Below, piece by piece: positions 1 through 8,612 of a stretch of DNA of 64,000 nt. The stretch comes from JAWLEP01 sp964553045. GTDB lineage: Bacteria; Fermentibacterota; Fermentibacteria; Fermentibacterales; JCC-6. Every line of letters begins with the position of its first letter. Positions within the stretch are counted from its first letter, which is position 1. The stretch lies in contig CAZKJG010000003.1 in the NCBI GenBank assembly GCA_964553045.1, positions 120,316 to 184,315 of the forward strand, written 5' to 3'. The notes under the pieces were generated by a model that was given only the letters and a program-made list of their open reading frames with translations, was not told the origin of the DNA and did not search any database. A program made the position numbers and the translations under genes.

Positions 1-1
1 G

Positions 2-892
2 CGCCGCAGGCTCAGCGGCAGGGGGACGGACGATCCCGGCACGGTGGAAAGGCGAATGGAGGCCGCGGCCAGGGAGGTGCGCTGGCTGGGAGCTTTCGAC
101 TACTTCGTCCTCAACGGCCGGAGGGAGGACGCGCTGCGGCGCATCGAGGACATATACCTGTCCACTGTCTCGGGCCTGCGCTGGTCCCCCTATCCGGGTC
201 AGGCGCTGGAGTACCACGGTTCCATGGAGGGCCGGGACCACTGGCGGGGCGGGCGCGTTGTGGTCACAGCCGGGCCGACCCGGGAACCGCTGGACTCCGT
301 GAGGTTCATATCCAACCGCTCCAGCGGCCTCATGGGCTGCATGCTCTGTGCCGCCCTTCGGGACGCCGGTGCCACGGTGACCCTGGTTGCCGGCCCCCTG
401 AGGGTAAGGCCTCCCGCCGGAGTGAACCTGGTCTCCGTCGAGACCGCTCGGGAAATGGGTGAGGCCCTGCGGGAGCACCTGCCGGGGGCCGACCTGCTCG
501 CGATGGCGGCCGCCGTATCGGACTTCCGGCCGGCGGAGCGGACGCCGGGCAAGATGGACCGGCGGACCGGAGCCGCCAGCCTGATGCTGGACGCCAATCC
601 CGACCTGCTGGCCACCCTGGGCGCCGACTGTCCGGTGCTGGCCTTCGCCCTGGAGATGGGCGAGGAAAGCGAGGAGAGGGCCCGGGAGAAGATGCGTAGA
701 AAGGGGGCTTTCGCGATCTTCCTCAACCGGGGCGACGAGGCCGGTGTGGGCATGGAGAGCCCGGCCAACGCCGGCGTTCTGCTGGGCTGCGACGGAGGTA
801 GGCTGGAGGTGCCCCGCGGCTCGAAGCGGTACGTGGCGGAGATGATCACGGCAGGCCTCGGCCGCTGGCTGGGGGAAGCGGGAGATGACTGA
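2..892 (+). CDS. Guanylate kinase-CoaB fusion (5' partial)
   Basis: The open frame enters from the window edge, so the N-terminus is missing. The first ~45 visible codons (R-L-S-G-R-G-T-D-D, E-R-R-M, then the F-D-Y-F-V-L-N-G strand and a terminal helix) match the C-terminal end of guanylate kinase (GMP to GDP). Without a stop the frame continues through a ~25-residue linker into a full CoaB domain (phosphopantothenate-cysteine ligase). CoaB is marked by V-T-A-G-P-T-R-E-P, S-N-R-S-S-G, A-A-V-S-D-F-R-P, the lysine of G-K-M-D and N-P-D-L-L. The CoaC flavoprotein decarboxylase half of the usual CoaBC is absent here. gmk, rpoZ and coaBC are commonly neighbours, which suggests how the fusion arose. 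A GTG at 44 lies inside the kinase homology and is not the start. The stop overlaps the next gene by 8 bases. Confidence 0.82.
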   Translation, partial: RRRLSGRGTDDPGTVERRMEAAAREVRWLGAFDYFVLNGRREDALRRIEDIYLSTVSGLRWSPYPGQALEYHGSMEGRDHWRGGRVVVTAGPTREPLDSVRFISNRSSGLMGCMLCAALRDAGATVTLVAGPLRVRPPAGVNLVSVETAREMGEALREHLPGADLLAMAAAVSDFRPAERTPGKMDRRTGAASLMLDANPDLLATLGADCPVLAFALEMGEESEERAREKMRRKGAFAIFLNRGDEAGVGMESPANAGVLLGCDGGRLEVPRGSKRYVAEMITAGLGRWLGEAGDD

Positions 893-1619
893 GGAAAGTG
901 GAAGGCGGGATCCGGTATGGCGGGCGGCAGCCAGCTTCGGGCTTGACCGCATATACCTGCCGCAGGGTTGGCTGGAGAACAGAGTGAGCGGACGGCCGGA
1001 TGGAAACGGAGCTCCGGAGGAGAGGGTGGAGAGCGCGGAGACAGTGAGGAAGAGGCTGGCCCGGCTTCGCGAGGAGATCGGCGACTGCAGAAGGTGCCGT
1101 CTGGGCGAGACCAGGAACAGGCTGGTCTTCGGCGACGGCAACCCGGCCTCCGGCATCGTGCTGGTGGGAGAGGGCCCGGGGGCCAACGAGGACCGGACCG
1201 GGAAGCCCTTCGTGGGAAAGGCCGGAAAGCTCCTTGACAGAATACTGGCCTCCATAGACCTCGACCGCAGCACCGTCTTCATCACCAACATCGTCAAGTG
1301 CCGGCCGCCGCGGAACAGGGCACCCAGGGGCGACGAGGTGACCGCCTGCCTCTGGATGCTGGAGGAGCAGATAAGGATCATGAGACCCGGCGTTATGCTC
1401 GCCCTGGGAGCTTCCGCCGCCAGGACGCTCACCGGAAGGCGGGAGGGCATCGGTGTGCTCAGGGGCAGCATGCATACCTATATGGACGTGCCCCTGATGG
1501 CCACCTACCACCCGGCGGCCCTGCTGCGTTCGCCGGCCCTCAAGAGGCCGGTCTGGGACGACGTCAGGGAACTTCGCTGCTTTCTGGACGAACACGGGCT
1601 TCCCAGAGAGGACGGGTAG
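885..1619 (+). CDS. Family 4 uracil-DNA glycosylase
   Basis: This is a 244-residue DNA repair enzyme that removes uracil from DNA. An N-terminal extension of ~60 residues precedes the catalytic domain. The C-x2-C pair (C-R-R-C) plus cysteines in V-K-C-R-P-P and T-A-C-L-W fit the four ligands of the 4Fe-4S cluster of family 4 enzymes. Motif 1 is G-E-G-P-G-A-N-E-D, followed by G-K-P-F-V-G-K-A-G, and the second active-site motif is H-P-A-A-L-L-R-S-P. The ATG overlaps the CoaB stop by 8 bases and dnaB starts 2 bases after its stop, so it is translationally linked to both. Cytoplasmic. Confidence 0.9.
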   Translation: MTEESGRRDPVWRAAASFGLDRIYLPQGWLENRVSGRPDGNGAPEERVESAETVRKRLARLREEIGDCRRCRLGETRNRLVFGDGNPASGIVLVGEGPGANEDRTGKPFVGKAGKLLDRILASIDLDRSTVFITNIVKCRPPRNRAPRGDEVTACLWMLEEQIRIMRPGVMLALGASAARTLTGRREGIGVLRGSMHTYMDVPLMATYHPAALLRSPALKRPVWDDVRELRCFLDEHGLPREDG

Positions 1620-1621
1620 GC

Positions 1622-2977
1622 GTGGAAGAGCTCAAGGGTTACGTACCACCCAGCAACGTGGAGGCGGAGCGCTCCGTTCTGGGCTCTATACTGCTCGACC
1701 AGGAGATCGCCCTGGAGGCGTTCGCCAGGCTGCACTACTCCGATTTCTACGACCGCAGGCACACGTTCATCTACCAGGCCTGCCGGGAGCTGGACTCCAG
1801 GAACTCGGCCATCGACCTGGTAACGGTGTGCGAGGAGCTGGCCGACAGGAAATGGCTGGGGGAGTGCGGGGGCGAGGAGTACGTGGCCGATCTCACCGAG
1901 GACATTCCCATACTGAGCAACGTGATAGAGCACATAAGAATCGTCCGCAGCAAATCCATGCTCCGCAGACTGCTGAAGACCTGCCAGGACACCATTCGCG
2001 AGGTGATCCAGGGCGGAGAGGACACCGCGGGTCTGATAGACAGGACCGAGAAGCGGATATTCGAGATCTCGGCCCAGCGGACCGAGAGGGACTTCGTCCC
2101 CCTCTCCGAGCTGGTGGGGGAGAGCCTGGCGGAGCTGGAGAAGCTCCGGGGGGCGGTGGACTGCGTAACCGGGATCTCCACCGGCTTCGACGAGCTGGAC
2201 CGGAAGACCACCGGCTTCCACCCGGGCGAGCTCATCGTGGTGGCGGCCAGGCCCTCCGTGGGCAAGACCACGCTGGCGCTGAACATGGCAGAGCACATCG
2301 CCACCCATTCCGACAAGGCGGTGGGCTTCTTCAGCCTGGAGATGGCGGACCAGCAGCTCAGCAACCGCCTGGTCTGCGCCAACGCCGGTGTGGGGATGCA
2401 GGCCATTATGAGCCCCAACCTCTCGGACAAGCACGTCCGGGAGCTGCAGCACGCGGCCGACAGGCTGTCGCGGCTTCCCATGTACATAGAGGACACCGCC
2501 AGCATCGGGCCCATGGAGCTGCGGGCCAAGTCCCGGAGGCTGGCCAAGCACGAGGAGCTGGGAGCGGTGTTCGTGGACTACCTTCAGCTGATGCATTCCG
2601 AGGACCGGGTTGAGAACCGCCAGCAGGAGATCTCCCAGATATCCGGTTCCCTCAAGGCTCTGGCCAAGGAGCTGAACCTGCCCGTCATAGCCCTGTCCCA
2701 GCTCAGCCGCAAAGCGGTGAGCCGGGGAGGCCCGCCCAAGCTGAGCGACCTCCGGGAGAGCGGGGCGATAGAGCAGGACGCCGATGTCGTCCTCTTCCTC
2801 CACGACCGCTCCCATAACGAGGAGGAGACGGAGATACAGGCCATCGACGAGATGTACCGCGAGATCAAGCTCATCATCGGCAAGCAGCGAAACGGGCCCC
2901 GGGGCGTGATAGACCTGGTCTTCGACACGGCGATATCCAGGTTCTTCCCCAAGGCCATGGAAGGTATGGAGCCCTGA
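1622..2977 (+). CDS. dnaB: Replicative DNA helicase DnaB
   Basis: A 451-residue hexameric replication-fork helicase. The N-terminal helical domain begins E-E-L-K-G-Y-V-P-P-S-N-V-E-A-E-R, the classic DnaB opening. The RecA-fold domain has Walker A A-R-P-S-V-G-K-T-T, a Walker B strand F-V-D-Y-L-Q-L-M and the L-S-D-L-R-E-S-G-A-I-E-Q-D-A-D block. The GTG at 1622, just after the upstream stop and behind GAGAGG, gives the canonical N-terminus. A longer in-frame reading back to 1298 lies inside the glycosylase gene and is a shadow. No intein is seen. Length is typical of the family. Confidence 0.95.
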   Translation: MEELKGYVPPSNVEAERSVLGSILLDQEIALEAFARLHYSDFYDRRHTFIYQACRELDSRNSAIDLVTVCEELADRKWLGECGGEEYVADLTEDIPILSNVIEHIRIVRSKSMLRRLLKTCQDTIREVIQGGEDTAGLIDRTEKRIFEISAQRTERDFVPLSELVGESLAELEKLRGAVDCVTGISTGFDELDRKTTGFHPGELIVVAARPSVGKTTLALNMAEHIATHSDKAVGFFSLEMADQQLSNRLVCANAGVGMQAIMSPNLSDKHVRELQHAADRLSRLPMYIEDTASIGPMELRAKSRRLAKHEELGAVFVDYLQLMHSEDRVENRQQEISQISGSLKALAKELNLPVIALSQLSRKAVSRGGPPKLSDLRESGAIEQDADVVLFLHDRSHNEEETEIQAIDEMYREIKLIIGKQRNGPRGVIDLVFDTAISRFFPKAMEGMEP

Positions 2978-2980
2978 TCC

Positions 2981-4396
2981 ATGGCCAAGAGCAGGACGGT
3001 CTACGTCTGCGGGGAGTGCGGCGGAAGGTCGCCGGCCTGGAGCGGCCGCTGCCCCCATTGCGGAAAGTGGGGCACCCTGGTGGAGGAGGTGGAGCAGCGG
3101 GCCCCCGCAGGCGGCAGTCGGCCGGCGGAGAAGGCAAGTCCCGTGGAGATCGGCTCCATCCCCTCCGAGTCGGGAGAGAGAATGGTCTCCGGAATAGACG
3201 AGTTCGACCGGGTTATGGGTGGAGGCATCCTGCAGGGCTCCATCAACCTCATCGGCGGCGAGCCCGGAATCGGCAAGAGTACGCTCATGCTGCAGCTCTC
3301 CGCGGCGGTCTGTCGGGAAGGGGCATCTGTACTGTACGCCACCGGGGAGGAATCGGCCGCCCAGGTGGCCGGCAGGGCGCGAAGGACGGAGTCCGTCTCG
3401 AAGGGGCTGATGGTGCTTCCCGCCACCTCCCTCTCGAGCATAGAGAAAGCGGTGGAGAAGCACGATCCGTCCCTGTTGGTCGTGGACTCCATACAGACGG
3501 TCTACGCGCCGGAGCTGACCAGCGCTCCCGGCTCGGTCTCCCAGGTGCGTCACTGCACAGCCGAGCTTCTGCGGATGACCAAGACCCGGGAGATGACCAC
3601 ATTTGTCGTGGGCCACGTGACCAAGCAGGGAGCCATAGCGGGCCCCAAGGTAATGGAACACCTGGTGGACGCCGTTGTATACTTCGAGGGCGACAGCACG
3701 CACAGCTACCGGCTGCTGCGGGTGTCCAAGAACCGCTTCGGCTCCACCAACGAGCTGGGTGTTTTCGAGATGGCCGCGTCGGGGCTGCAGGGCGTGCGGG
3801 AGGCTTCCGCCTACTTCCTGCGCCGTGACGAGGCGGAGCGTCCCGGTACGGTTGTCGTGGCTGTCATGGAGGGAACCCGGCCGTTCCTCGTGGAGGTGCA
3901 GGCGCTGACCAGCGAGACGAGGTACGGAATGCCGCAGAGGACGGCGATAGGGCTGGACCGGCAGCGGCTGCCGATGCTGCTGGCGGTGCTGGAGAAGCGC
4001 TGCGGCCTGAACCTGGGCAAGCAGGACGTGTACGTGAACGTGGCCGGGGGCATGTCGCTCTCCGACCCCGGGGTGGACCTGGGGGTGTGCATGGCGGTGG
4101 CTTCCAGCCTCTTGGACCGGCCCGTCAGGCGGGGTACCGTACTCTGCGGAGAGGTCGGCCTGGGCGGGGAGATCAGACCGGTGTCGTTCTTCGATACCCG
4201 GCTGTCCGAGGTCGAGGGACTGGGATTCAATTCATTGGCCGGCTCGCTGGAGAACGTCAGGGCTTGCAGGCCCGACGATTGTGAAGATTCAAGCTTCGGC
4301 GGGGAGGCTCATTCAGGAGCGGCGGGGTATTCGACGGTTATGGATTCAATAGACTCCCTGCTCCATGACGATCCAAAGGGAGGTAGCTGGTTATGA
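2981..4396 (+). CDS. radA: DNA repair protein RadA
   Basis: A 471-residue RecA-like branch-migration and recombination-repair ATPase. The N-terminal C4 zinc finger reads C-G-E-C-G-G followed by C-P-H-C-G. Walker A is G-E-P-G-I-G-K-S-T, and the RadA-specific K-N-R-F-G-S motif is present (S-K-N-R-F-G-S-T-N-E). The C-terminal ~150 residues form the Lon-protease-like domain, with G-K-Q-D-V-Y-V-N and D-P-G-V-D-L-G-V. It starts 3 bases after dnaB and overlaps the next gene by 4 bases (ATGA), so it belongs to the same transcription unit. The last ~45 residues are rich in Ser, Asp and Gly and poorly conserved. Confidence 0.95.
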   Translation: MAKSRTVYVCGECGGRSPAWSGRCPHCGKWGTLVEEVEQRAPAGGSRPAEKASPVEIGSIPSESGERMVSGIDEFDRVMGGGILQGSINLIGGEPGIGKSTLMLQLSAAVCREGASVLYATGEESAAQVAGRARRTESVSKGLMVLPATSLSSIEKAVEKHDPSLLVVDSIQTVYAPELTSAPGSVSQVRHCTAELLRMTKTREMTTFVVGHVTKQGAIAGPKVMEHLVDAVVYFEGDSTHSYRLLRVSKNRFGSTNELGVFEMAASGLQGVREASAYFLRRDEAERPGTVVVAVMEGTRPFLVEVQALTSETRYGMPQRTAIGLDRQRLPMLLAVLEKRCGLNLGKQDVYVNVAGGMSLSDPGVDLGVCMAVASSLLDRPVRRGTVLCGEVGLGGEIRPVSFFDTRLSEVEGLGFNSLAGSLENVRACRPDDCEDSSFGGEAHSGAAGYSTVMDSIDSLLHDDPKGGSWL

Positions 4397-5403
4397 GAGG
4401 CAAGATCTGGGAGACAAGACTGATCTTCCTTCTGGCACTCGGCCTGGTGGGTTCACTGGGATTCGACTGGTGGATGGGGCTCGTAGGCCTGGGAATAGGT
4501 CTGCTGGCCATCGGGTTGGAGATGCTTTTCCACAGGATGCCGGCGGAGGAGATCCTCTACGCCCTGGTAGGGGGCAGCGCCGGGCTGGTGCTGGGCGTGC
4601 TCATCGTGTTCGTGCTGCGAATGGGCAACATCAGCCTGGTGGACGAGGGCAGGTACGGGGGCGACCCCCTGGTGATGATCCCCCTGGCCCTGGGATTCGC
4701 CATGGCGCACGTATGCGTCACCAAGGGGCGAAGGCTCGGTCTCATCGAGACCGCGCCGGAGGAGGAGAAGCCCGCCGCGGGCCGGTCGCTTCTGCTGGAC
4801 ATGAGCGCCATCGTCGACGGCCGGGTGGCGGATCTGCTTCACGCGGGGCTTCTCACCGGCCCCTTCATCGTACCGACGGAGGTCAGGAAGCGGCTGAACG
4901 GGATGAAGGACTCCGACGAGATGGTTGAGCGGGGTCGGGCCAGAAGGGGTCAGGAGACCCTGGAGAGGCTGGAGGAGGCCGCGGGCAAGGAACAGATCGG
5001 GTACGTGGACTTCGGTGGCGGAAAGAGGGAGCGTCTGCGCATTCTCAACTGGCTGAGGGACGAGCAGGCGACTCTGGTGAGCGACGACGCAGACCTGCTC
5101 GACGCCGCCGAGCGCGAGGGCAGTCGGACCATCAGACTGGAGCAGCTGGGTCCCGCGGCCAAGCAGGTGGTGCTCCCCGGCCAGAGGATTCGGGTCAAGA
5201 TCGTCCGCAAGGGCAGGAATCCGGGTCAGGGAGTGGGATTCCTCAACGACGGGACCATGGTGGTGGTGGAGAACGGCGAGAAGAGCGTGGGCAATACGAT
5301 CGATGCCCTGAGCCACACCACTTTCCGCGCCTCCGGCGGGACCATGATCTTCGCCAGGGCAACCGACTCCCCCCATCCGGAGGAGGCGGAGGTGATAGTC
5401 TAG
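4393..5403 (+). CDS. PIN-TRAM domain membrane protein (YacL-like)
   Basis: 336 residues. The first ~120 form about three to four membrane segments, followed by a PIN nuclease-fold domain that starts at L-L-L-D-M-S-A-I-V-D-G-R-V and carries further acidic residues (S-D-D-A-D-L-L-D-A). The C-terminus is a TRAM domain (G-Q-R-I-R-V-K-I-V, G-V-G-F-L-N-D-G-T-M-V-V-V-E). This is the architecture of Bacillus YacL, which also neighbours radA, disA and ispD in many genomes, and here it sits between radA and ispDF. PIN-fold proteins are usually Mg-dependent ribonucleases, but the YacL substrate is not known to me. Start overlaps radA by ATGA. Confidence 0.85.
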   Translation: MRGKIWETRLIFLLALGLVGSLGFDWWMGLVGLGIGLLAIGLEMLFHRMPAEEILYALVGGSAGLVLGVLIVFVLRMGNISLVDEGRYGGDPLVMIPLALGFAMAHVCVTKGRRLGLIETAPEEEKPAAGRSLLLDMSAIVDGRVADLLHAGLLTGPFIVPTEVRKRLNGMKDSDEMVERGRARRGQETLERLEEAAGKEQIGYVDFGGGKRERLRILNWLRDEQATLVSDDADLLDAAEREGSRTIRLEQLGPAAKQVVLPGQRIRVKIVRKGRNPGQGVGFLNDGTMVVVENGEKSVGNTIDALSHTTFRASGGTMIFARATDSPHPEEAEVIV

Positions 5404-5404
5404 G

Positions 5405-6595
5405 ATGGACCGGCCCGGCCGGGATGCCTCGAAGGCCGTCTGGGGCGCAGTCATAGTCGCCGCCGGCGACGGAAGCCGCTACGGCGGCCGCGTTCCCAAG
5501 CAGTTCCTTCCCCTGGACGGAGTTCCGCTCGTGGAGCACAGCCTCAGAACGGTGCTCTCCATGGAGCGGGTGAGGCACACCGTGCTGGTAGTGCCCGAGG
5601 AGGGGGACTGGCGGAGCAGCTGGACGCCGCCGCAGGCCGGGGGGTTCGTGATCCGTCCCGGGGGCAGCGTGCGAAGCCAATCGGTTCTTGCCGGACTCGA
5701 CGCCCTGGAAGACGCAACCCACGTCGCGGTCCACGACGCGGCCAGGCCCCTGGCCTCCGCCGCGCTCTTCCACCGGGTCATGGACGCAGCCGAGTCGGGG
5801 GGCGCGGCGGTGCCTGTATACCCGGTCAGCAGCACGGTGAAGAGGGTATCGGCCGACGGCGCCACCGTGGAGGGCACGGTGGATCGGTCCCTGCTGGGCC
5901 TGAGCCAGACGCCGCAGGCCGCGGAGCTGGACGTTCTGCAGCGGGCCCTTCGCGCCCATCCCGCCAGCACCGACGAGGCAGCCGCCCTGGAGCGCGCGGG
6001 CGTCGAGGTGACCGCCGTGGATGGGGAGCGGGAGAACATCAAGCTGACCCGCCCAGGCGACATGCGCCTGCTGGAGGCCTTCCTGCCCCGGGTGGAGACC
6101 GCTCTGGGAACCGGCCTCGACTTCCATCCCCTGGTGGAGGGCAGGCCCATGGTGGTGTGCGGAATCCGCTTCGACGAACCGGTGGGGCCCTCCGGCCACT
6201 CCGACGGCGACCCCGCGATGCACGCGGCCGCAGACGCCGTCCTCTCCGCCGCCAGGCTGGGCGACATAGGCGAGTTCTTCCCTGCCGGAGACCCGAAGTG
6301 GAAGGGGGCCGACAGCCGCACGCTGCTGCGCCGGACGGCCGACGCTGCCGCCCGGGAAGGCTGGAGGGTGCTGAGCGCCGACCTGACACTCATCGGGAGC
6401 AGACCCCGGGTGCTGGAATCCAGGGAGCATATGATGGACGCTCTGTCCGAGGCGCTGGGCTGTCGCCGACGCCAGGTCTGGGTGAAGGGCACCACCACCA
6501 ACGGCCTGGGACCCCTGGGGCGGGGGGAAGGCATTGGTGCCATGGCCGTGGTGAGACTGGTCCGCAGGACTCCCAAGGGCGGCGCGGTCCCTTGA
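5405..6595 (+). CDS. ispDF: Bifunctional IspDF, MEP-pathway isoprenoid synthesis
   Basis: A 396-residue fusion of two non-consecutive MEP-pathway enzymes. Residues ~1-235 are IspD (MEP cytidylyltransferase), with A-A-G-D-G-S-R-Y and P-K-Q-F-L-P near the N-terminus and V-H-D-A-A-R-P at about residue 115. Residues ~240-396 are IspF (2-C-methyl-D-erythritol 2,4-cyclodiphosphate synthase). Metal ligands are visible in G-L-D-F-H-P-L and G-H-S-D-G-D-P-A-M-H. L-G-D-I-G-E-F-F-P, K-G-A-D-S and the C-terminal K-G-T-T-T-N-G-L-G...G-R-G-E-G-I complete the site. IspE must be encoded elsewhere. Overlaps the next gene at TTGA. Confidence 0.93.
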   Translation: MDRPGRDASKAVWGAVIVAAGDGSRYGGRVPKQFLPLDGVPLVEHSLRTVLSMERVRHTVLVVPEEGDWRSSWTPPQAGGFVIRPGGSVRSQSVLAGLDALEDATHVAVHDAARPLASAALFHRVMDAAESGGAAVPVYPVSSTVKRVSADGATVEGTVDRSLLGLSQTPQAAELDVLQRALRAHPASTDEAAALERAGVEVTAVDGERENIKLTRPGDMRLLEAFLPRVETALGTGLDFHPLVEGRPMVVCGIRFDEPVGPSGHSDGDPAMHAAADAVLSAARLGDIGEFFPAGDPKWKGADSRTLLRRTADAAAREGWRVLSADLTLIGSRPRVLESREHMMDALSEALGCRRRQVWVKGTTTNGLGPLGRGEGIGAMAVVRLVRRTPKGGAVP

Positions 6596-7200
6596 TAGAG
6601 TGGTTCCTGGGGGTGCTGGAGGGCAGTCCGCCCGGAGACTGGGTCATTGCGCTGCTGGGCGTCATAGCCCTTGTGGAGACCATGTTCCCGCCGGTTCCGG
6701 GTGACCTTCTCTTCGTGGTGACCGCAGGCTGGGCCAGGATCGGCGGCAGCTCCGCCCCGACCATGGCGGCCGCGGGCTTCCTGGGCTGCATGGTCTCCAG
6801 CGTGGGCCTTTACGTCTTCGGCCGCACCGCCGGCCGGGCCTTCACCAGGGGCTTCCTGGCCCGCAGGCTGGGGCTGCAGAAGGTCCGCAGGGCGGAGGTT
6901 CTCTTTCGGCGGCATGGCGCCTTTGCGCTGGTGGCCAGCCGCTTCATTCCCGGCGTCCGTTCCCTGCTGGTGGTGTTGGCGGGGGCCTCCGGAATGGGCC
7001 CGGTCCGCAGTACACTGGCGGCCTCCGTCAGCGCGGCGGCCTGGTACGCCCTGCTGGCCGCGGCCGGAGTGCTGGCCGGTGACAACATGGAGACCGCCAG
7101 GGCATTCCTGCACAGCTACGAGCGCTGGATATGGCTGGCCGCTGGACTGGCGATCCTGGTGTACGCCGGCTTTCATCTCGGCATGAGGAGGAGGGCATGA
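6592..7200 (+). CDS. DedA family membrane protein
   Basis: A 202-residue inner-membrane protein of the DedA/SNARE-associated family, thought to act as a lipid or ion transporter (undecaprenyl-phosphate or phosphatidylethanolamine flipping in characterised members). Family marks include the early acidic-Pro loop E-T-M-F-P-P-V-P-G-D, F-G-R-T-A-G-R and the S-R-F-I-P-G-V-R-S motif, with several hydrophobic segments. I chose the TTG at 6592 because it overlaps the ispDF stop (TTGA) and gives the normal DedA length. The stop overlaps the glgA ATG by 4 bases. Confidence 0.85.
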   Translation: MIEWFLGVLEGSPPGDWVIALLGVIALVETMFPPVPGDLLFVVTAGWARIGGSSAPTMAAAGFLGCMVSSVGLYVFGRTAGRAFTRGFLARRLGLQKVRRAEVLFRRHGAFALVASRFIPGVRSLLVVLAGASGMGPVRSTLAASVSAAAWYALLAAAGVLAGDNMETARAFLHSYERWIWLAAGLAILVYAGFHLGMRRRA

Positions 7201-8612
7201 GGATTCTGATGGCCTCGGCCGAGGCCTATCCGCTGGCCAGCACCGGAGGGCTGGCGGGAGTGGTGGGCTCACTGCCCGGCGCCCTGGCCGGAGCGGGGCA
7301 CCGGGTGGCATTGGTGATGCCCTTCTACGGCGGAATGGATGTTCCCGGAGGTGCGGAGTGGCTTCCCGGCAGCTTCCGGACCTCCATGGACGAGGAGTTC
7401 GGTGTGGCCAGGGCCCTTCTTCCCGGAACGGACTGTCCGGTATTCCTGGTCAGCCGCAGCCCCCTGTTCGACAGGGAGGGCCTGTACGGTCCCCGGCCGG
7501 GTGAGGTCTGGCCCGACAACTCACGTAGATTCGCCTTCTTCTGCCGGGCGGCTGTGACTCTGCTGGAGAGCGTCTTCCCCGCCGACGTGGTACACTGTCA
7601 CGACTGGCACGCCGGGCTGGTGCCCGCCTACCTCCGCGGCACCGGCCAGCCCACCGTGACCACCATCCACAACCTTGCCTTTCAGGGCCGCTTTCCCTGC
7701 TCGGAGTACGATGTCACGGGCCTCCCCCCCGAGCTGTACACGCCCGAGGGCCTGGAGCTCTGGGGAAGCTTCAGCTTCCTCAAGGCCGGAATAGTCTGGG
7801 CCGACATGCTGACCACTGTGAGTCCCACATACGCCCGGGAGATACAGACTCCGGGCTCGGGGCACGGCCTGGACGGCCTGCTGCGCAGCCGCTCGGACTC
7901 GCTGGTGGGAGTTCTCAACGGAATAGACTTCCGGTCCTGGGACCCGTCCACCGACCCCAGGCTGGCGGAGAGCTACTGCGCGGGGTCCATCTCCGGAAGG
8001 CGCGCGTGCATCGCTTGGCTGCGAAAGGAGATGGGGGTTCACCGGCGCTTCGATGTCCTGGCCGGAATGGTGGGCCGGCTCACTCCCCAGAAGGGGGTGG
8101 ATCTTGTTCTCGACGCCGCCCCCCGGCTTCTGGAGGAAGGTGTAGGTCTGGTGATCCTGGGGACCGGTGACCGTCTGCTGGAGGAGGGCGCCAGGAGCCT
8201 TCAGCAGCGCTTCCCGGGGGGAGTCGGCGTCCGCGTGGACTACGACGATGCCCTTGCCAGGAAGATATTCGCCGGCTCGGACCTGTTCCTGATGCCCAGC
8301 AGGTTCGAGCCCTGTGGCCTGGGCCAGATGATGGCCATGCGCTACGGGGCGGTGCCGGTGGTGAGGGCCACCGGAGGTCTGGCCGACACGGTGACAGACG
8401 CGGGCGAAGACCCCGGCGGAAACGGCTTCGTCTTCGGGCCGGCCACGGCGCCGGCCCTGGAGACCGCGGTACTCAGAGCGGCCGAATTCCGTCGCGACAG
8501 ACGGTGGCCCTGGCTGGTGAAGAGGTGCATGGGAGTAGACAGCTCCTGGTCCGGAAGGGTGGGGGCCTACGAGAAAGTGTACCGGCGCGCCCTTGAGAAG
8601 GGGGGAGCGTAG
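7197..8612 (+). CDS. glgA: Glycogen/starch synthase (GT5) with altered K-T-G-G-L motif
   Basis: A 471-residue GT-B glycosyltransferase of the GlgA family, extending alpha-1,4-glucan from ADP- or UDP-glucose. Family marks: M-R-I-L-M-A-S-A-E at the start, H-C-H-D-W-H-A-G-L, N-G-I-D, G-R-L-T-P-Q-K-G-V-D-L and P-S-R-F-E-P-C-G-L-G-Q-M. Oddity: the glycine-rich N-terminal motif reads A-S-T-G-G-L-A-G-V-V. Serine occupies position 15, where E. coli GlgA has the nucleotide-sugar-binding lysine (K-V/T-G-G-L-A-D-V), and glycine replaces the following aspartate. The ATG at 7197 overlaps dedA by 4 bases and matches the family N-terminus; an upstream in-frame start at 7131 lies inside dedA. Activity may be altered. 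Confidence 0.87.
   Translation: MRILMASAEAYPLASTGGLAGVVGSLPGALAGAGHRVALVMPFYGGMDVPGGAEWLPGSFRTSMDEEFGVARALLPGTDCPVFLVSRSPLFDREGLYGPRPGEVWPDNSRRFAFFCRAAVTLLESVFPADVVHCHDWHAGLVPAYLRGTGQPTVTTIHNLAFQGRFPCSEYDVTGLPPELYTPEGLELWGSFSFLKAGIVWADMLTTVSPTYAREIQTPGSGHGLDGLLRSRSDSLVGVLNGIDFRSWDPSTDPRLAESYCAGSISGRRACIAWLRKEMGVHRRFDVLAGMVGRLTPQKGVDLVLDAAPRLLEEGVGLVILGTGDRLLEEGARSLQQRFPGGVGVRVDYDDALARKIFAGSDLFLMPSRFEPCGLGQMMAMRYGAVPVVRATGGLADTVTDAGEDPGGNGFVFGPATAPALETAVLRAAEFRRDRRWPWLVKRCMGVDSSWSGRVGAYEKVYRRALEKGGA

Noticed and set aside
1505..3703. A 732-codon antisense open frame opposite dnaB and radA
   Set aside because: It is opposite two confidently identified genes, has no recognisable domain and low-complexity composition; GC-rich coding DNA produces such frames.
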